DNA of 64,000 bases from Schistocephalus solidus (lineage: Eukaryota > Platyhelminthes > Cestoda > Diphyllobothriidea > Diphyllobothriidae), in assembly GCA_017591395.1 (NCBI GenBank), contig WEDG01001497.1, positions 1 to 64,000 of the forward strand. The letters are read 5' to 3'. Both the position numbers and the translations under genes were made by a program. The notes beneath the pieces are model-generated. The model was not told the DNA's origin. It did no database searches and saw nothing but the letters and a program-made list of their open reading frames with translations. Below are positions 43,001 to 57,000 of the stretch, piece after piece (position 1 is the first letter of the stretch; every line of letters starts with the position of its first letter).

Positions 43001-46000
43001 AATGAACATTTCACTGTCTCATACGTAGGTATTTTAAACCGCAAGATAAACCTTTTGAGTATAACATGTGGAGAATATAAGAGTTTATAACCCGAAATTA
43101 CAGGAACAAATATAATCAGCAAACTTAACAAAAATATATGAACTTGTGAGGGTATCGAAAAATGATGCAAAAAAGGCTAAATAAGTATTTTTTTACCGAG
43201 TGCAGGTTTTGCAGACGGTCGAAAAGAAGCGCATTTAAAAGTTGGCATCGTGGTGTGGCTAAAATGTCTTGGTAGTAGGCTGCATGATAATGGAGGTGAC
43301 AACCCCAGTTTAAAACGAATTTCAGAATTTTAATCAAAATTTGATGAAATCATTCACGAACAATGAACGTTGGAAAGCTTAGTTTCTTTCCCATTTTGAA
43401 AGTTAAACACAGCCAAAAACTATGTTGAGTGGGAGAAAAGTACAAGTCACAACTATGGTTTGATAAAGAAATTGTAATTATGCATGACAGCCCCCAGGCG
43501 CAGCATTAGCAAAATAGCAGACGGGAGGTAAAAGGAAATGAAGCGAACTTGTTGAACTCTCTTATCAGGCTTAAGGTTTTACAACCATAAAAGTACGAAG
43601 AAATGAAAGTAGTTAACTGAAAACTAAAAACTTTCACGCAATATTAACTTCTTTAATGAAAATCTCACGAAGTCAACAAACCAAAACCCAAAATACACGA
43701 ACAAGATGAACAAAGGGTTCGGCTAGAACAGGAATTAAAATAGAACTAGGGCCCTTGAAAAGAGAGAAATTTGATATGGGCAACAAAGTTGGACGCTACC
43801 TAGGAGGAAATTCAATGAAGATAGTCAAAAGTCTCCTGGCAAGGGTGAAGTTAAACAGTAGCCATGTTTTGTGTGAGACACAACACTAACCAATCTATTA
43901 TTGTGTTAATGATGACAAAATATACCTCCAAAAGCCAGTGATTTCATTATCTACTCCGGAGAGACTTGTAGAGTTCATTATTGGTTTGCCCAAAGTGAAC
44001 CGTTACCTTAATGGGATCAACTAGCTTTCTCTAGATAAGAAATAGAATAAGCCAGAAATTATCCCATCTATCCTCTTTTGTGCAGAACATAAAATCCTCT
44101 AGATAACTTACGGTAACCCGGTGAAGTCAACCTGCAGGTTTACTTAATTGTCCTTAAAACAGCAGAAACTGCTGACGAGAAAATTGAAAAAAGTAAAAAC
44201 CAATTTAAGTCGAGAAGTGGGAGGAAGGCTTTGGTACAAGAGAAGAATAATACACAGAGTTTCGCTTAGTGTCCCGTGATCACTAGCTAGGGAGATGAGC
44301 CACAGCTCCCGTTGGCCTGGTGCTTGCATATGACTGCACGCCGATAGTAGAGAAATCATAGCTGACCCTTGTTGGCAGCACTGTCTGATATCAACCTAAG
44401 CTAAGGTAAGAATATTAAAAACTATATCTAACTTTGCAAGTAATATTGAACGACGACTCAGAACAGATCAAGGTTCAAACAAAAATGAATAAATTTAGCT
44501 ATGAGGATTTTGTCTGGAAAATATGTTTTTCAAAGTCACAGAACTGAATGTTATTCTGTATATTGAGTCCTTTGTATGCAAAGGTGCAAACCTTTTGAGT
44601 TTAAGCATGTGTAATTAATGTAAGTACTTTACAATTTTCATCAAATCTTTTTAATACGAAATATTTTCAGGTTTGCAGGAATCCATATGCGTTGGCCAAG
44701 TTTTGATAGTTGATCTTAAGAATGTTTTGAACGCTGCATACCATTAACCCTGAGAAAAAAATGGTGCTCTAAAAAGGACAACTTGGACAAAAACATCCTT
44801 ATATTACTTATGGACATCGAGCAATTATGACAAAACTGGTTTTGCATACGCTTGCATAAAAATGAGAAAATATAGCGTTTAGCGTCATTTGGCAGGATCA
44901 TTCCAATAACACTAGCTAGGAGCAACGAGAGAGGTTGTGGCGTTTTCCAAGGCTCCTTTGCGTATTTCAATCAAATGGGTTAAAATACTTGCAATGTTAA
45001 CCAGATTCACAACTTTGTTAGGGTTGAAATCTAAGAGAAACGACGTTTAAACCACAGCAGCACTTGTTGGCTCTCGGGTAAGTCACATTTTGCATACGTT
45101 TGGGCGACAACAGTGCTCAGAATTTCCTTTTAGATTGAGAGCATTTTATGAAAAAAGAAAGCTATCTTTTCACACCCATTTTCAGTTTCTTGCGCCCAGC
45201 TAATAAATTAATTTAGAATTCACTACGGTTATCACGAAAAAATAAGTTGAATTTTGTGAAATCTGACAGAGTCCACGCAACCACTTCAAAGTCCACGGAG
45301 GCTGCTTATCTTTGCTTGTGAGCCTGAAAGTATACGTGGTTAACTTACTTTCCAAGGAGAAAACTTGCCAGTACAACGAAAGGTGCGTCTTACCTGTGAA
45401 CGTAGAGCAAAAGTAACGGATTACGGCAAAGTGACAGTGAGGCGATATTCAAACGCGGTGCATATGATTGTAAACCACTTGCTGAAAATGGTTTAAATCT
45501 TTAAATTTATCTAAATTCAAATCATCCAGGATAAGAAAATAACTCACTAGGTACCATTCCAAAAGTTGCACGCATTTTCAAAACATTCCATAGATAAGTC
45601 TCGTGATTTTCTGGGTTAAGACATTAAAATCGCAGGAAAATTTCAAAAGGTGAACTTTTCGACACGAAATCTCATGCTAAATTAGGTCAGTGGAACTTGG
45701 ATTTATGCATGATGTTAAAAATAAATGAAACTGTCAATCGGAATTTAATTCAGGCAATAATAAAGAATATTAAATAATCTACTAAGACGGGTAGCGGCCT
45801 ATAATTAGCAACTTTCAGTGACAGGATCGGTGAGCTAAATTGTCTGATAACTACCACACAAAAAGCCAGCACTGATAAGGAAATTGCCGCAGTTATCGAA
45901 TTGAGTGCGGTAAATCGAGCAAGCACTGCACAAACTACGATGGATGCAAGAAGTGCTATTTTCGGGAAATATGCGGTTACGTATCAAATGCCTTTTATAG

Positions 46001-47495
46001 ACACCACAACCCTTTTGCATCCACTCCTTTTTATTCTCTGACAACGGATCCATGTGTTGAATAAAAACCCAAGACTTATAAAAGTTTTACGCTCCAATTA
46101 TCACAACCACATTTAGACCACATGCCGAGTTTGGCTGTCATTATGCTAGAAATGAAATTGAAAAGCCCACCTCCCGTTCTGAAACTAGAACACACGAGTA
46201 AATGAGACACACCATATCCCTTTGAAGACTTCTTCTGGGAATCTCGTAAATCAATTAATCATGCGGATCCTGCACACGGTATGTGCTAAATAGATGACAA
46301 GCGATATTAATGGGTCATATTTTTGAGCCATTTAGTAGTCAACCTTAAAAGTAAATAGCAATTTATCTTTAACGGACGTATTAATATTCGAAAAGTGTGC
46401 TTGAATTGGAGATTAAACCAGTAAACATCTTCCAAGTATCGCAAATTCAAGCAGTATGTGCAGATATAGAACTTGGTTATTAGTGATAGCCAATTATACA
46501 AGCAAACTTCTCTTAAAAGGGAATTAGGGTGTAAGTAGATTTATCAATTTCAAATACATGACTTGAAACTTACCATAAGGTAAAAATTGTAATATAAAGT
46601 TTATTTATCATTTCTGGTAGGGCCATATAGACAATTAAAACACATTTTTAGATTCGCAGTAAAAGCTTTGAAAACGGAGAGCCGGCAAAGCTCTCCAAAA
46701 CGTCAGCGATAATACAAATCAGTTCCGGTGAACACTTTAAATTTAACTGAGTTTTATCCCGGATCTCTTACCTCTGCGAATCTAAGTAGAAGTCTCTTCC
46801 TTCTTGCAAAGATGTTGCATGTTATTTGGAAAATACAGTCACGAAAAACATATTCTGTAAAGTATTAACAGACTCAGTGGACAACTAAAGGACAAAAAGT
46901 GGCATATGAAATTTCATTGTTAAGTTACATATTTCTGCGGTTTGAGGCTGGTTAAAAAGTTTAAAATGCGCTTACGAGGTACTCATTAGGAAACTTGAAA
47001 ATTACTTTTTGAGAAAAAGCGAAAAAATATAAACGTTTGTTTAAGAAAAAGTTGCTATCTACGTGAATTTATTGTTGAAAACCCTAAAACGCATTAGTTT
47101 AAACAAAATTTCAGTGCAAACTTGAATAACAAGAAAACGTAGTGCCTAACATACAAGATGTTTTGAATAAGCTGTTAGCGGCAGTTAAGCAACTTACGTT
47201 TTCCTCTCAGTAAAATATTTTTAATTTCCATCAAAATTGGATAAAGATGAAAGCCTAATTTCTCCTCTGAATTTGTGGACTATTGTTATTTTTTTTGAAC
47301 TCCAAAATTCCGACTGAATTGCATACTTGCAGTTCCTTGGCTATGAGCCTTATTTATTTCAGATTGTTTGTTTAACTTATAAATAAAAACAGTCGAAAAA
47401 TCAAGATCTAAAGGTAAAGTTACAAAGAACAATTACCGCTCCAACCATGCAGCTCAGGACTGCAAAGAAACACCAGACGGGTGTATATTGTTAGC
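40060..47495. other. gene-free AT-rich stretch
   Basis: More than 7 kb with no supported gene. Frames are short and biased to Phe, Tyr, Ile, Asn and Lys. GAGCCCGTAAG at about 41149 looks like a scrap of SINE head. Confidence 0.6.
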
Positions 47496-47499
47496 AAAA

Positions 47500-47700
47500 A
47501 CAAGGTAGATTGGATTGATCTTTTCTCATTCATTAGTTGTCTTGGCCATTCCAGTCTCCCTCGTCTTTATCGGCAATATTCATCTTCCTATTTTACTAAT
47601 GGCCGTTGTGTACCTGGCAGCGGGGCTCAAGTGTGAGTTCCGTTTGCGGTCAGTGAGCGTTTATCCACAAATACCAGACGGTCAGACAGATAAACAGTCA
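47500..47700 (+). repeat. tRNA-derived SINE tail, plus strand
   Basis: Contains GGCCATTCCAGTCTCCCTCG, GGCAATATTCATCTTCC, GGCAGCGGGGCTCAAG and CAGTGAGCGTTTATCC, matching the 3' half of the unit. The polymerase III head is missing. The open frame through it is a by-product. Confidence 0.7.
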
Positions 47701-47839
47701 GACAACCAGTCAGCCATAACCGAACCAAAGTTATCTGATGCTGGTAAGGTCAACTTGGCAACTAAGTTAAATCGTATAATAGCCGGAACACAAAAATTAT
47801 GCTTCTGCATAGAGGCAAATGCTAAATACATATAAGCAA

Positions 47840-49498
47840 AGGAGAGGTGTTCACAATAGTGCAAAGAAATGGGCAAAGCGTTTAATAAAATATTGTGACT
47901 TAAATTTTAATGAATAATGGAAATTCCATACCTTGCTGCTATGTAAATCTTCCAAATCATTCCAAGCATACAAATTATTTTCCAAGAATGGATTTTTCAG
48001 CGGTATTTTGCTCAAACAAAATGGGCTTTGTTGTCAAAAAACCACACTGGTTTCATATCTCAACAGTTTTTAACGCAAATTACTTAACTTCACGTCTTTG
48101 CTGTGAATATACAATCATAAATAGGGTTTGCAGTAAACGCAATTTATTATTGTAAAATCCAATCTGACGTCCAGGAAAATCAGATGAAACTGGATAGGAA
48201 AACCACGAATTTTATTTAGAAAAGGGAAGTGAATTTACCCTTTAGGTTTCTGTTTTCCAAACTGGCAAGATTTTGCGCCACATACACGGCCCTACGTTTG
48301 GCTGGCTGTAGGCTATTCTGTCGGGCTTAAAGGTACACAGCGTATAGAAACACGTTTAGAGTGCTCGTGATATATTACCACTCTTCTCGATGGAGATGAG
48401 CAATAAAGATGACAAGAGAATTTATTTTATGGTGTATTTTCAATGCCGAGGAAAATTATAAACAGAAAAAGTACCGCAATAATCATTAATAAGTATTTTA
48501 AATGTTAGTAAGATTACTCTGTGGTGAAATTTTATTTGATGGAAGTGTACGTAGACATAATCAAGGCGGATAAAAGAGATCCAAGGATGAACAAAACAAC
48601 GAATATGATCGTCCTACTCTAAAAAACCGTTATTTATCCATTAACATCATTCACATGATATGGTTTTCGAACGGCTCTTTGAGCTTTATTAGGAATTAGA
48701 TAAGAAATGTAGCTACAAAATGTTAAGGATAAAGAGAAACTGACTAAAATGGTTTTATATCTGCTAAGAAGTATGATGATCACAAACCTTCATTCTAAAA
48801 CAACGTTTGCTTTGGCGATGAATGCTATTTTTACGGCAAATCTACGGAGTAAGCCAAGGAGGAACGTTTTGCAATAGGAGACTATACCAGTTATACCTTT
48901 CAAGAAGTGTCTATGGCGTATTGCTCAGACAACCATTGAATTAAGACAGAAGAGCATTTGCCTCTCAACAGCTCACACTACTAACACCAAGGTATTCATT
49001 GGCCTTGTGAAGAATGCCTCTATATACACTGGAATTTAACAAAACCGATTAGACATCGTAATTCAGCGGGATTCTGCTCCTGTTTCTCGCGCAAATGGGG
49101 TATGATTCGAAATAACGCTCATGGCTGAAATCAGATTTGTCAGACAAAAACTAGTTTCTCCGCCTACAGTCATGTGCAATTTATTCCAACAATATTGATC
49201 CCATAAACCTAATGCCACACACATCAAAGTTAATTAATATGAGTTCAAAATAAGCGTTCAAAACAGTAATAACATAAAAATCTCGCCATTTATTCGCCTG
49301 ACAGACCTTTTATCGAATTCGCTACAGAGGAATAATCAACAAATTATCGATGTTTTATATTTGCCATAATTTTTCTTTACTCCCTCCTTTTGAGCCTCCT
49401 TAATTTTTTCGCAGTATTTTACTTACAATGCTTCCAAATTTGTATTTTTCGATATAAATTTACATCTGATTTTTTTCTTATCCATTATAATCCAAGGT
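47840..49498. other. gene-free AT-rich stretch
   Basis: Nothing recognised. Confidence 0.6.
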
Positions 49499-49717
49499 TG
49501 TCTTGTTTTCCGAAGACAGGATAGGTTAAATCTGTCGTAGATAACTGCTGAAACACATTTTGGATGTTTAGCAGATCAAATAGAGTAATGTTATTAATTC
49601 TTCTATCATCGTAGTACGCTTACTACGTAGTGTCGGTGCTTTATTGCAGAAAACGAACAATAAAGAGTGCACGTGACTCCTTATCTCGGGTGTCGTGGCT
49701 TATCAACTCCCACAACA
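49499..49717 (+). repeat. possible solo LTR
   Basis: About 219 bases beginning TGTCTTG and ending CCCACAACA, with an AACAATAAAGAGTGCACGTG stretch near the 3' end, the usual position of an LTR polyadenylation signal. It has no flanking target duplication that I can see and no second copy in the window. Confidence 0.3.
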
Positions 49718-52680
49718 TTTGACTTTAATTAACGCACCCATGTGCACTTGAAAGAAGCTCAACAGTTGACCTCGTTGAAAGGCAATATTTAAACGATTCG
49801 GCGTGATAGTGACTCAGTTGCATTATTTTAAGGCATTGAAATTTTCTTTAAACTTGAGATTCTGCGTAAAATTCACCCCAACGGGCTTTTAACTAATGAG
49901 AAGAAACACAGGGAACACCGCGAAAAACTGAAAGCTAACGATGGAGAAGTTGGTAAAAAACTGTACGTGTAAGCGATATAAATGTGCGAGAAACACTTCA
50001 ATGTTAGTATACAGTACTAGAAGTAGGTTGCAGAAAATATGGATTAGACACCATAAAAAAAAATTTATTGTACTAAATTTAAGATTGATTAACGTTAAAC
50101 ACTTTCCCCACCTGATTGTCACTAATATCTGAGAAGCCCTAAAATAACATTTGCTCTTAGTAGTTACTGAAAGTGAGTAGAACATACCCTCGATTTTGGC
50201 ATAAATGCTCTTTTTAAAATATAGACCGTGAGTTGAACCTACACTGAATTTATATAGTGTTCGCAACCAAACGCTCACACCCGGGCGCTAAAGTTAACTC
50301 ATTAAAACCTTTTGAATTTTGAATTTTCCATGTGAAGCTTTATGCTTGGGGTCGTATTTGCAAACGTTCTAAGGCAAATTTAATCAGCATGTTCGGCACC
50401 TGTTGCGTTTTCCATCAGGATCTGCTTGGCCCATTTTCCTTTGTATTTTTCATAAACATATTTCAGGCATAACAAAATTTACATTTGCCTTATTCTACGG
50501 TGCTATTATACAACCTAACAAGTAAGGGGACCCAACCTGAGTAAACTACACTTTTGTGCGGACGGAGTAACTAAACATGACACTTTTCGGATGCGTAGGT
50601 GCACAAAAGATTACATTTATGGGATTTGAAGACTTCTAGCATTCTTTGTGATAGGGTTTAGGTATTGGCTAATTGCCCTGTGATTAAAACAGTTTCCTGA
50701 ATAAGTGTCGCCAGTAAAATTTTGAGGAGTAACGCTTAGCCTATGCACACGTAAGTCAGCTGTTTCATGTTTTTTTGAGCATTAGTAATCTGTAAATAGA
50801 GAAAAACACGGGGGTAACACGGAGGTGCGTAAGAGCGCTACTGCTAATGCCGCATATTGTCCAAGTATAGAAATATCAATTGTTATAATAGATCTTATAT
50901 CGCTGATTGAAACTGGGGCAAATAAATACAGAACTTTTTTGGAAAATGGCAGTTGGCTAACTGCGCAAAACCAACAGATCTGAAGTTAGATTTTTATTAA
51001 AAAACGCACTTTTAAACGTCTCATAAAAGAAGAGAGCTTGCATGCGCCCCACTAAGAGGGCAATATATTAGTTTCCTTTGTTTTTTGTAGATTGGACTGG
51101 CTTATCTCGAAAGATTAGTTTCCACAACAAATGCAACAGATAGAAAAAGCTCTTAGCTCCAAAGTATCATAAAATCGTCCGATGAAACGTTATACTTGTA
51201 TATCTGCGCTCCATCGCAAGCTTGACAGATTAATTAAAGTTACTGTAACTGTGTGGTTGCGTGATTTTTGACGACGTTGTTAGGAAGATGCATATATGTA
51301 TACAGAAATTGAAGGAAAACTCCTTTAGAATACATAGAAATAGTCGCTATATTACAGATTTCTGGACTGACAATGGTAATATGGAAGGTACCCACACAGA
51401 CGAACACATTTTCATAATTCATTGCACTTTAAGCGGACTATTTAAATTAAATGAACATCGTGGGGAGACAAAACCAGACAAAAGTTGCAGGATCTTTCTT
51501 TCCTATCTTTACAAGAAAGCAGCCTGAAAACTAAATACAATAAAAGTAAATCAAAACTTGTTCATTTTACGAGGAAATGGAGATAACAACAAGAGTAATG
51601 AATGCTTTTTAAATAAAGGCCTTCTCCAAATTGTTTGTGATATGCCCGAGAATTGGTTGAACAGTTGTGAGGAGTGATAAGAGAAATAAAGTAAAACGGA
51701 AGGCAAAACCGATCCGCAAATAAAAAAATACTTTTGTTGTACGAACAAACAAAAACAAAAGATTATTTGGACTAGGAAAAAACACGAATTTCAAAAATAA
51801 GTAAACAACGGGACTTTTGGAGGTTTACTGTATTTCACTCCTAATTACTACTTAAAGTCTCTGTTTATGTTTTTGATTTGCAATTTGAAATTCAAAAATC
51901 AGCTACGGTGCCCTGAAAGTTGATCCTTAGCGTTTTGTGTCCACGGAAAGCTTATCTGCCCATTAATTTGGATACTTGCAGTCCATACAAATAAACGCTG
52001 TGCTAACGAGTTTGGGTAGCAAAATAAACTTAAGAATCATTCGTCAAAGATAATTTTTCAGATTTACCCGTAATGAAACTATGATGTCTGATATCCTGCA
52101 GTAACGTGAAGGCCTCAACACCTTTTGTAGTGGCTGTAAGCATCTAGTAAATTTTTTAAAGATATCTCTTCAGACTGAGACCTTGCACAATCAGGGGGTT
52201 TAAAACCATCTACTATCAAAGTTTATGCCGAATAGTCTTCCTCTGGGAGCTCATCCTTTAAGTTGACATACGTGCGAATTAACTGACATGTCACTACTCC
52301 AGACGCGCGAGGTGAGAACATTTCATTTTTTTGTAATCTTTCTGTGGGAATTAACAAATGGATTGGTAATTTTCAGACAGATGCTTGGTATGGTTAGAAA
52401 CTTTACAATACTTGTCCAACATCCCTAGTCTAGCTCGCTTGTACTGCGAAGCATGTGTTATAGCATTTTATTTTTTTAAACTTTCATGCACTTAAGTTAA
52501 TTTGAGGAAGTTTCTGTCTGTTTTGGAGTCAAATTTAACGTCTTATTTTACGTGAAGTTTTTTTCCGATCAAAGAAGCACGTAACATTTTGTTCATTTGG
52601 TTCCACCTACCCAACATAAATTTTTAACATGCGGGGTTTTAGCTTAGTAAATTTGAAGGATACCACGTAATAAGTATACT
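49718..52680. other. gene-free AT-rich stretch
   Basis: A 129-codon minus-strand frame at 49889-50278 lacks an ATG near its start and is Phe/Leu/Ile-rich, consistent with AT-rich chance. Nothing else was recognised. Confidence 0.55.
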
Positions 52681-52684
52681 ATCG

Positions 52685-53135
52685 AGGAGGACAGGGGAGA
52701 CTAGAATGGTCATTTCTGGTTTATTTGCCGTTATCAGCCAGCCATACCCAATCTCTTGTGCTGCAACACCTGAGCCTCAAACCCGTGAGCTGCTGGTTAG
52801 AGGTATGATATTTTAACCATTGACTTACGGCCCGTTGTTTAGTTGGTTAAAATAGGGTTTATAAACTGTGGTAGTCAGGGATCACCAATCGCTTTACCGA
52901 AGACATTTGCCCTTGGGCCTTATCAAGAGCCCCACCAGCAGCAACTTAACGGTTAGTATATTATAGGCAGGAACACATTCCAGTCCTTCATATATTTGTG
53001 GATAATGTATTTATGCCTAGTATATACTAGCTCCCTGAGCAACTGCTGGTGGGCTTGAGATTATGCCCTAAGGCACAACGGAGTGAATGTTCCGCAACGC
53101 GATCGGTGAGCACTCCACTACCATTGCCAATAATT
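52685..53135. repeat. SINE pieces: minus head (52685-52840) and plus tail (53030-53135)
   Basis: The minus head reads ...GGGCCGTAAGTCAATGG, then CACGGGTTTGAGGCTCAGG and GGGTATGGCTGGCTGATAAC, and CCAGAAATGACCATTC. The plus tail reads CTGCTGGTGGGCTTGAGATT, then GGCACAACGG and GATCGGTGAGCACTCC. As at 35, 38 and 56 kb, a minus piece lies left of a plus piece. Confidence 0.65.
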
Positions 53136-53309
53136 TATCTCGAATTAAAATACGCTGGCTGGTCGCTCCTTGTATATTCGTGCAAAGGTCTACTAGTCTG
53201 TTGTTTTTCAAAGGCCTTGTTTTGGAAATGCGGAACCTCCTTCAAATGGAATATACAACCGAAAAAGACTAAATATGAGTATTGCATACAAAATATCAAA
53301 TGAGCAGTG

Positions 53310-56300
53310 AACGTTTATGTCTTCTTTAACGATTAATTTGGAAACGTATAATAAATTCATGATGATAACTTGGTCTGAATGACAGTAGGCATATGCGAAC
53401 TGTAATCAATCATTTTAATCGAAATAATGGAACAAAAAGGCAGTCAGTACTAGACAAATGCAGATTGAATCAAACTACATGATTCTGGACACAAACTAAA
53501 GGCACAGACGCGTATCATGGGAAACATCTACAATATTTCTGCTCAAAATTTCCCTCCGTGTTGAAACATAACCTTTTAACGAAATTGAAATGCTTGACAC
53601 TAAAAACTAAAGTATGTAAGAAGCATATCAGGGGACCTATTGACGAGTCAAAACTGTTGCAGCTGCGTCAAGCAGTGCAACAAAGTTTTTAAAACATACA
53701 CATGGCTTCGGAGCTTGCCACAGCAGATGCAATAGTGCAAATTAATAGTGATAATAGGCACATTTTTTATAGAAATCAGCAAAAATTCTTATGCAGATTA
53801 AGGTTATCAGTTGCTTTCCCTTGGTTAGTTTTTCTTTAAATTATATAAAACAAAATCGATCTTTAGAAAGCAAACCAATTTAGAAAATTATACTTCAAAA
53901 TAAAAGAATTGCTCGGATATACGGATGACTGAAACTTGCTCAAGTTCTGCTTTTGTTAAAAAGCTGACATTTGCAATGAATAGCTAATATGTAAAGGTCT
54001 CTTATACTCGTTATATAGCCGCACAAACATGGTTTAAATTTTCCAGAAGTAAACATATATTTTAAACGAAAGGACAAAGTAAGTTCTCAGTTCTCTGTTC
54101 CAGAAGCCCAATAGCAGAAGAACATAATATAATTTTTTTCAACTGAAATGTCCAGTTTCAAAAGCTACAATTTTTCACAAATTCTGTTTCAACTCCTGTG
54201 AAATAAAAAATAAACGAAGGTAATTCACGCCGCGAGAAATTCTAACGGTACTTTGTGTCAAGATGTAATATTTTTGCCGGATGAAACTCCATATGGGCAA
54301 ATGGTACTGCAATAACTGAAATATTTCGTTAACAACAATCATTTTCGACGTTCTTTATGCTTAGGAAGGTTAAATTCTTACCAAAAATGCCCTTCCACTG
54401 TAATGCACAGATTTGCATTATAAAATGCGTTTGCCAAATGCTTGCAGCTACCATACAAGTGTTACTCTTAATTATGCTGGTGGAAAATGTCATAAAGCCG
54501 AAGAAATTCGAAATGATAAAACCAAGAATACTTTCACTTAAATACTCAAAAACACATGAACATAATTTTAAGAGGACAAAGAGGAACAAAAATGCACCAA
54601 CCGAAGGAAATTAGTGGTTTTCAGTTACGTTACGGAATTTTCCTGAGATTTTGAAAAATATAACTTCGCAGGTTATCCAATACTTGCGTCATGCTGAAGA
54701 GCTATTTGTTACTCGACTGATAAGCCCATGTATAAACTAGAGTTGGGAAAGTTAACTGTTCACTCTCTGCTGGTGATTCTGTAGAAGAATGAGTGACTCA
54801 AGTCAAAGATTTTTAAAGTTGAACCTTGCAGTAGTGCTTCAATACCCAAATTATACAAAAAATCTAAATAAAACACTCGCTACCTTTTTGGATGCAAATC
54901 ACAAACGAGCTATTTTGATTGTTGGGTGTTTATGCATTCATAAATTATATTAAAGATAATGCCGGTATAAGACCATGACAACAACATATTTCTCGCACAT
55001 ACCTCGCACATAGCCTGTAAGAATAAATTTCGGGGATAGAAATCTGCCTTAAGAGCTAATATGAATGTTAATCGTTGTGGTAGGCGATGACCATAATGAC
55101 CAAAGCGCTTATCATGGTTACAACAAACCTCAACACTGGGAATCTCTTTAGGTCAAATAGTGTCTGTCTGTAGTGGATAACAATATGACAGAAAGCTAAG
55201 TCTCCATAAATTTTATTTAGCTGTATCATTATGGAGGACATATTTCCGTAGAACATTCAAATTGCGTAAAATAGGTGCAAAACCCATAGTGTGGAATTTT
55301 TGCGCCTGGAAATAATTTTTGAGTAATAAACTTGCCCTCGCTACGATAAAATTTTGATTGACCGATAAAATTAAGGTAATAATAGGCACATTGAAGAAAA
55401 AGCCTGCCCGGTACCTCGAATTTCCACCGATAATGTTCATATTACCATTACTTATGTTTGTCTACCAATGAACAACAACAAGCAGATATGATTCTTGAAA
55501 TCCTTTGACAAGACCACTTAATCAGTCAATTTAATACGGAATTAAGAGCTGGCATTTTTTGGATTGCTCATATAACTTCTCCCCAAAGCTTTAAGTTTCA
55601 TGTGAGGTGCCAATGCCCCAGTGTGACCTTTTTACATTTAATACTGCTCCTGAAAAGAAACTCGGTGATGTTTTAGTGGCAATTGCCAAAAGCACATAAA
55701 ATATCATTGTAATTCATTCCAATTGAGCGAAAAAATGTGACTGGCTGCACATAGCGCCAGCTTCTGGTTGCAGGATACCTGGCCTGCGGTGATGCATTTT
55801 ATGCAATTTTGACCGCATCTTGGGTAATTCCTGCCACGCTCTGAATCGGTGCTTCTGTTCAGTAGTTTCTTAAGGTTTCAATTAGACGGTCCGTATTTGG
55901 AACATTCTAAAGTTTATCCTGATGAGCAAAACGAGTCTGCCTCTGAGATAGCGGTGATGAGCGGCGGAAATCGCGTCAACCCACAGCTTTAGAAAACACT
56001 GCACACGAGAGAGCTGATACATAGAAACCCTAAGTGGCCACCTTGGCCTCACAAAACTTTTTAAGCTGATTTCAAATTGACTTGCACAACCACTGTATTA
56101 AAAGTCTAATTAATTTCGCCCAAACGTTGCTTCTAGATGCAACTTTGACAACTTAAGTAAATTACTTTGCACGTAGTGGTATCCTACCCCGGATAAAGAA
56201 TCCAGTTAAAGTCTCACCCTCATCGCCATCTTGATTATAGCTATAACTCCAAAATTATGGTTTGGAACGGACGTACAGAAATTTTCCCCTCATGCTCATT

Positions 56301-56440
56301 TTGCAGGATTCAAAGATTTCTGTAATTTTTGTCGAAGAGCATATTACAGATTTCAGTACTAAACAAGAGTTTTCTTCAAAAAACTACTGAGACGCACGCC
56401 TGCTAACTTACAGTCTATGAATTTTCAAAATTCAGTGATA
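53310..56440. other. gene-free AT-rich stretch
   Basis: No supported gene. Complementary 85-codon frames on both strands at 54.33-54.61 kb are uninformative. Confidence 0.55.
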
Positions 56441-56449
56441 AACGCTAAC

Positions 56450-57000
56450 CGATTGCTAACGGAACTCACTAGTCCCATTCTGCCTCAAAGTTCCCTCTGG
56501 AGCCCCGCCCGCAGCCGCATAACGGCAAGATAACTAGAACATGCCTCAATTGTTAGAGTAGGCCATGGGTTCGAGTCTTGGATGGTGCACCACCTGGGGT
56601 TGGGTATGGCTGGCTGCTGACGGTTTATGAGCCAGAAATAGTCATTCCAGTCTCCCTTGCCTTTGTTGGCATTATTTATCTTCCTCTATTACGACTGGCC
56701 GCTGTGCGGCTACTAGTGGGGCTCAAAAAGTTGCTTCAAGGTCGAAAGGGACGAGTGAGTTCCATTAGCGATCGGTGAGTGTTCATCAACGAATGTCAAT
56801 ATTCACGATCTCAACCGGCAAGACAATGAGCCCGTGGCTCAACGTTTAGCACTTTAGACTTCTGATCAACGAGTCACGGGCTCGAGACTCGGGTGGCGCA
56901 CCGACTGTTTGGGTATGACTGACTGATGATGGCTAATGAGCCAGATCTGACAATTCCAGTTTCCATTGTCTTCGATGGCAATATTTATTGCCAATTTTTA
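56450..57000. repeat. SINE cluster: minus tail, full plus unit and plus head in tandem
   Basis: 56450-56525 is a minus tail (rc of CGATTGCTAACGGAACTCAC). 56540-56827 is a full plus unit with GGGTTCGAGTC, GGTTGGGTATGGCTGGCTG, GTGCGGCTACTAGTGGGGCT and GATCGGTGAGTGTTCATC, ending GATCTCAACCGGCAAGACAA. It runs straight into a second plus head, TGAGCCCGTGGCTCAACG (56826 on), with B-box GGCTCGAGACTC. This is the clearest evidence that units of about 290 bases are joined head to tail. Confidence 0.8.

Noticed and set aside
47515..47835. 106-codon plus-strand frame
   Set aside because: It runs through a SINE tail present at other loci; the openness comes from the repeat.
49889..50278. 129-codon minus-strand frame
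   Set aside because: No ATG near its start, Phe/Leu/Ile-rich composition typical of AT-rich DNA, and no motif.
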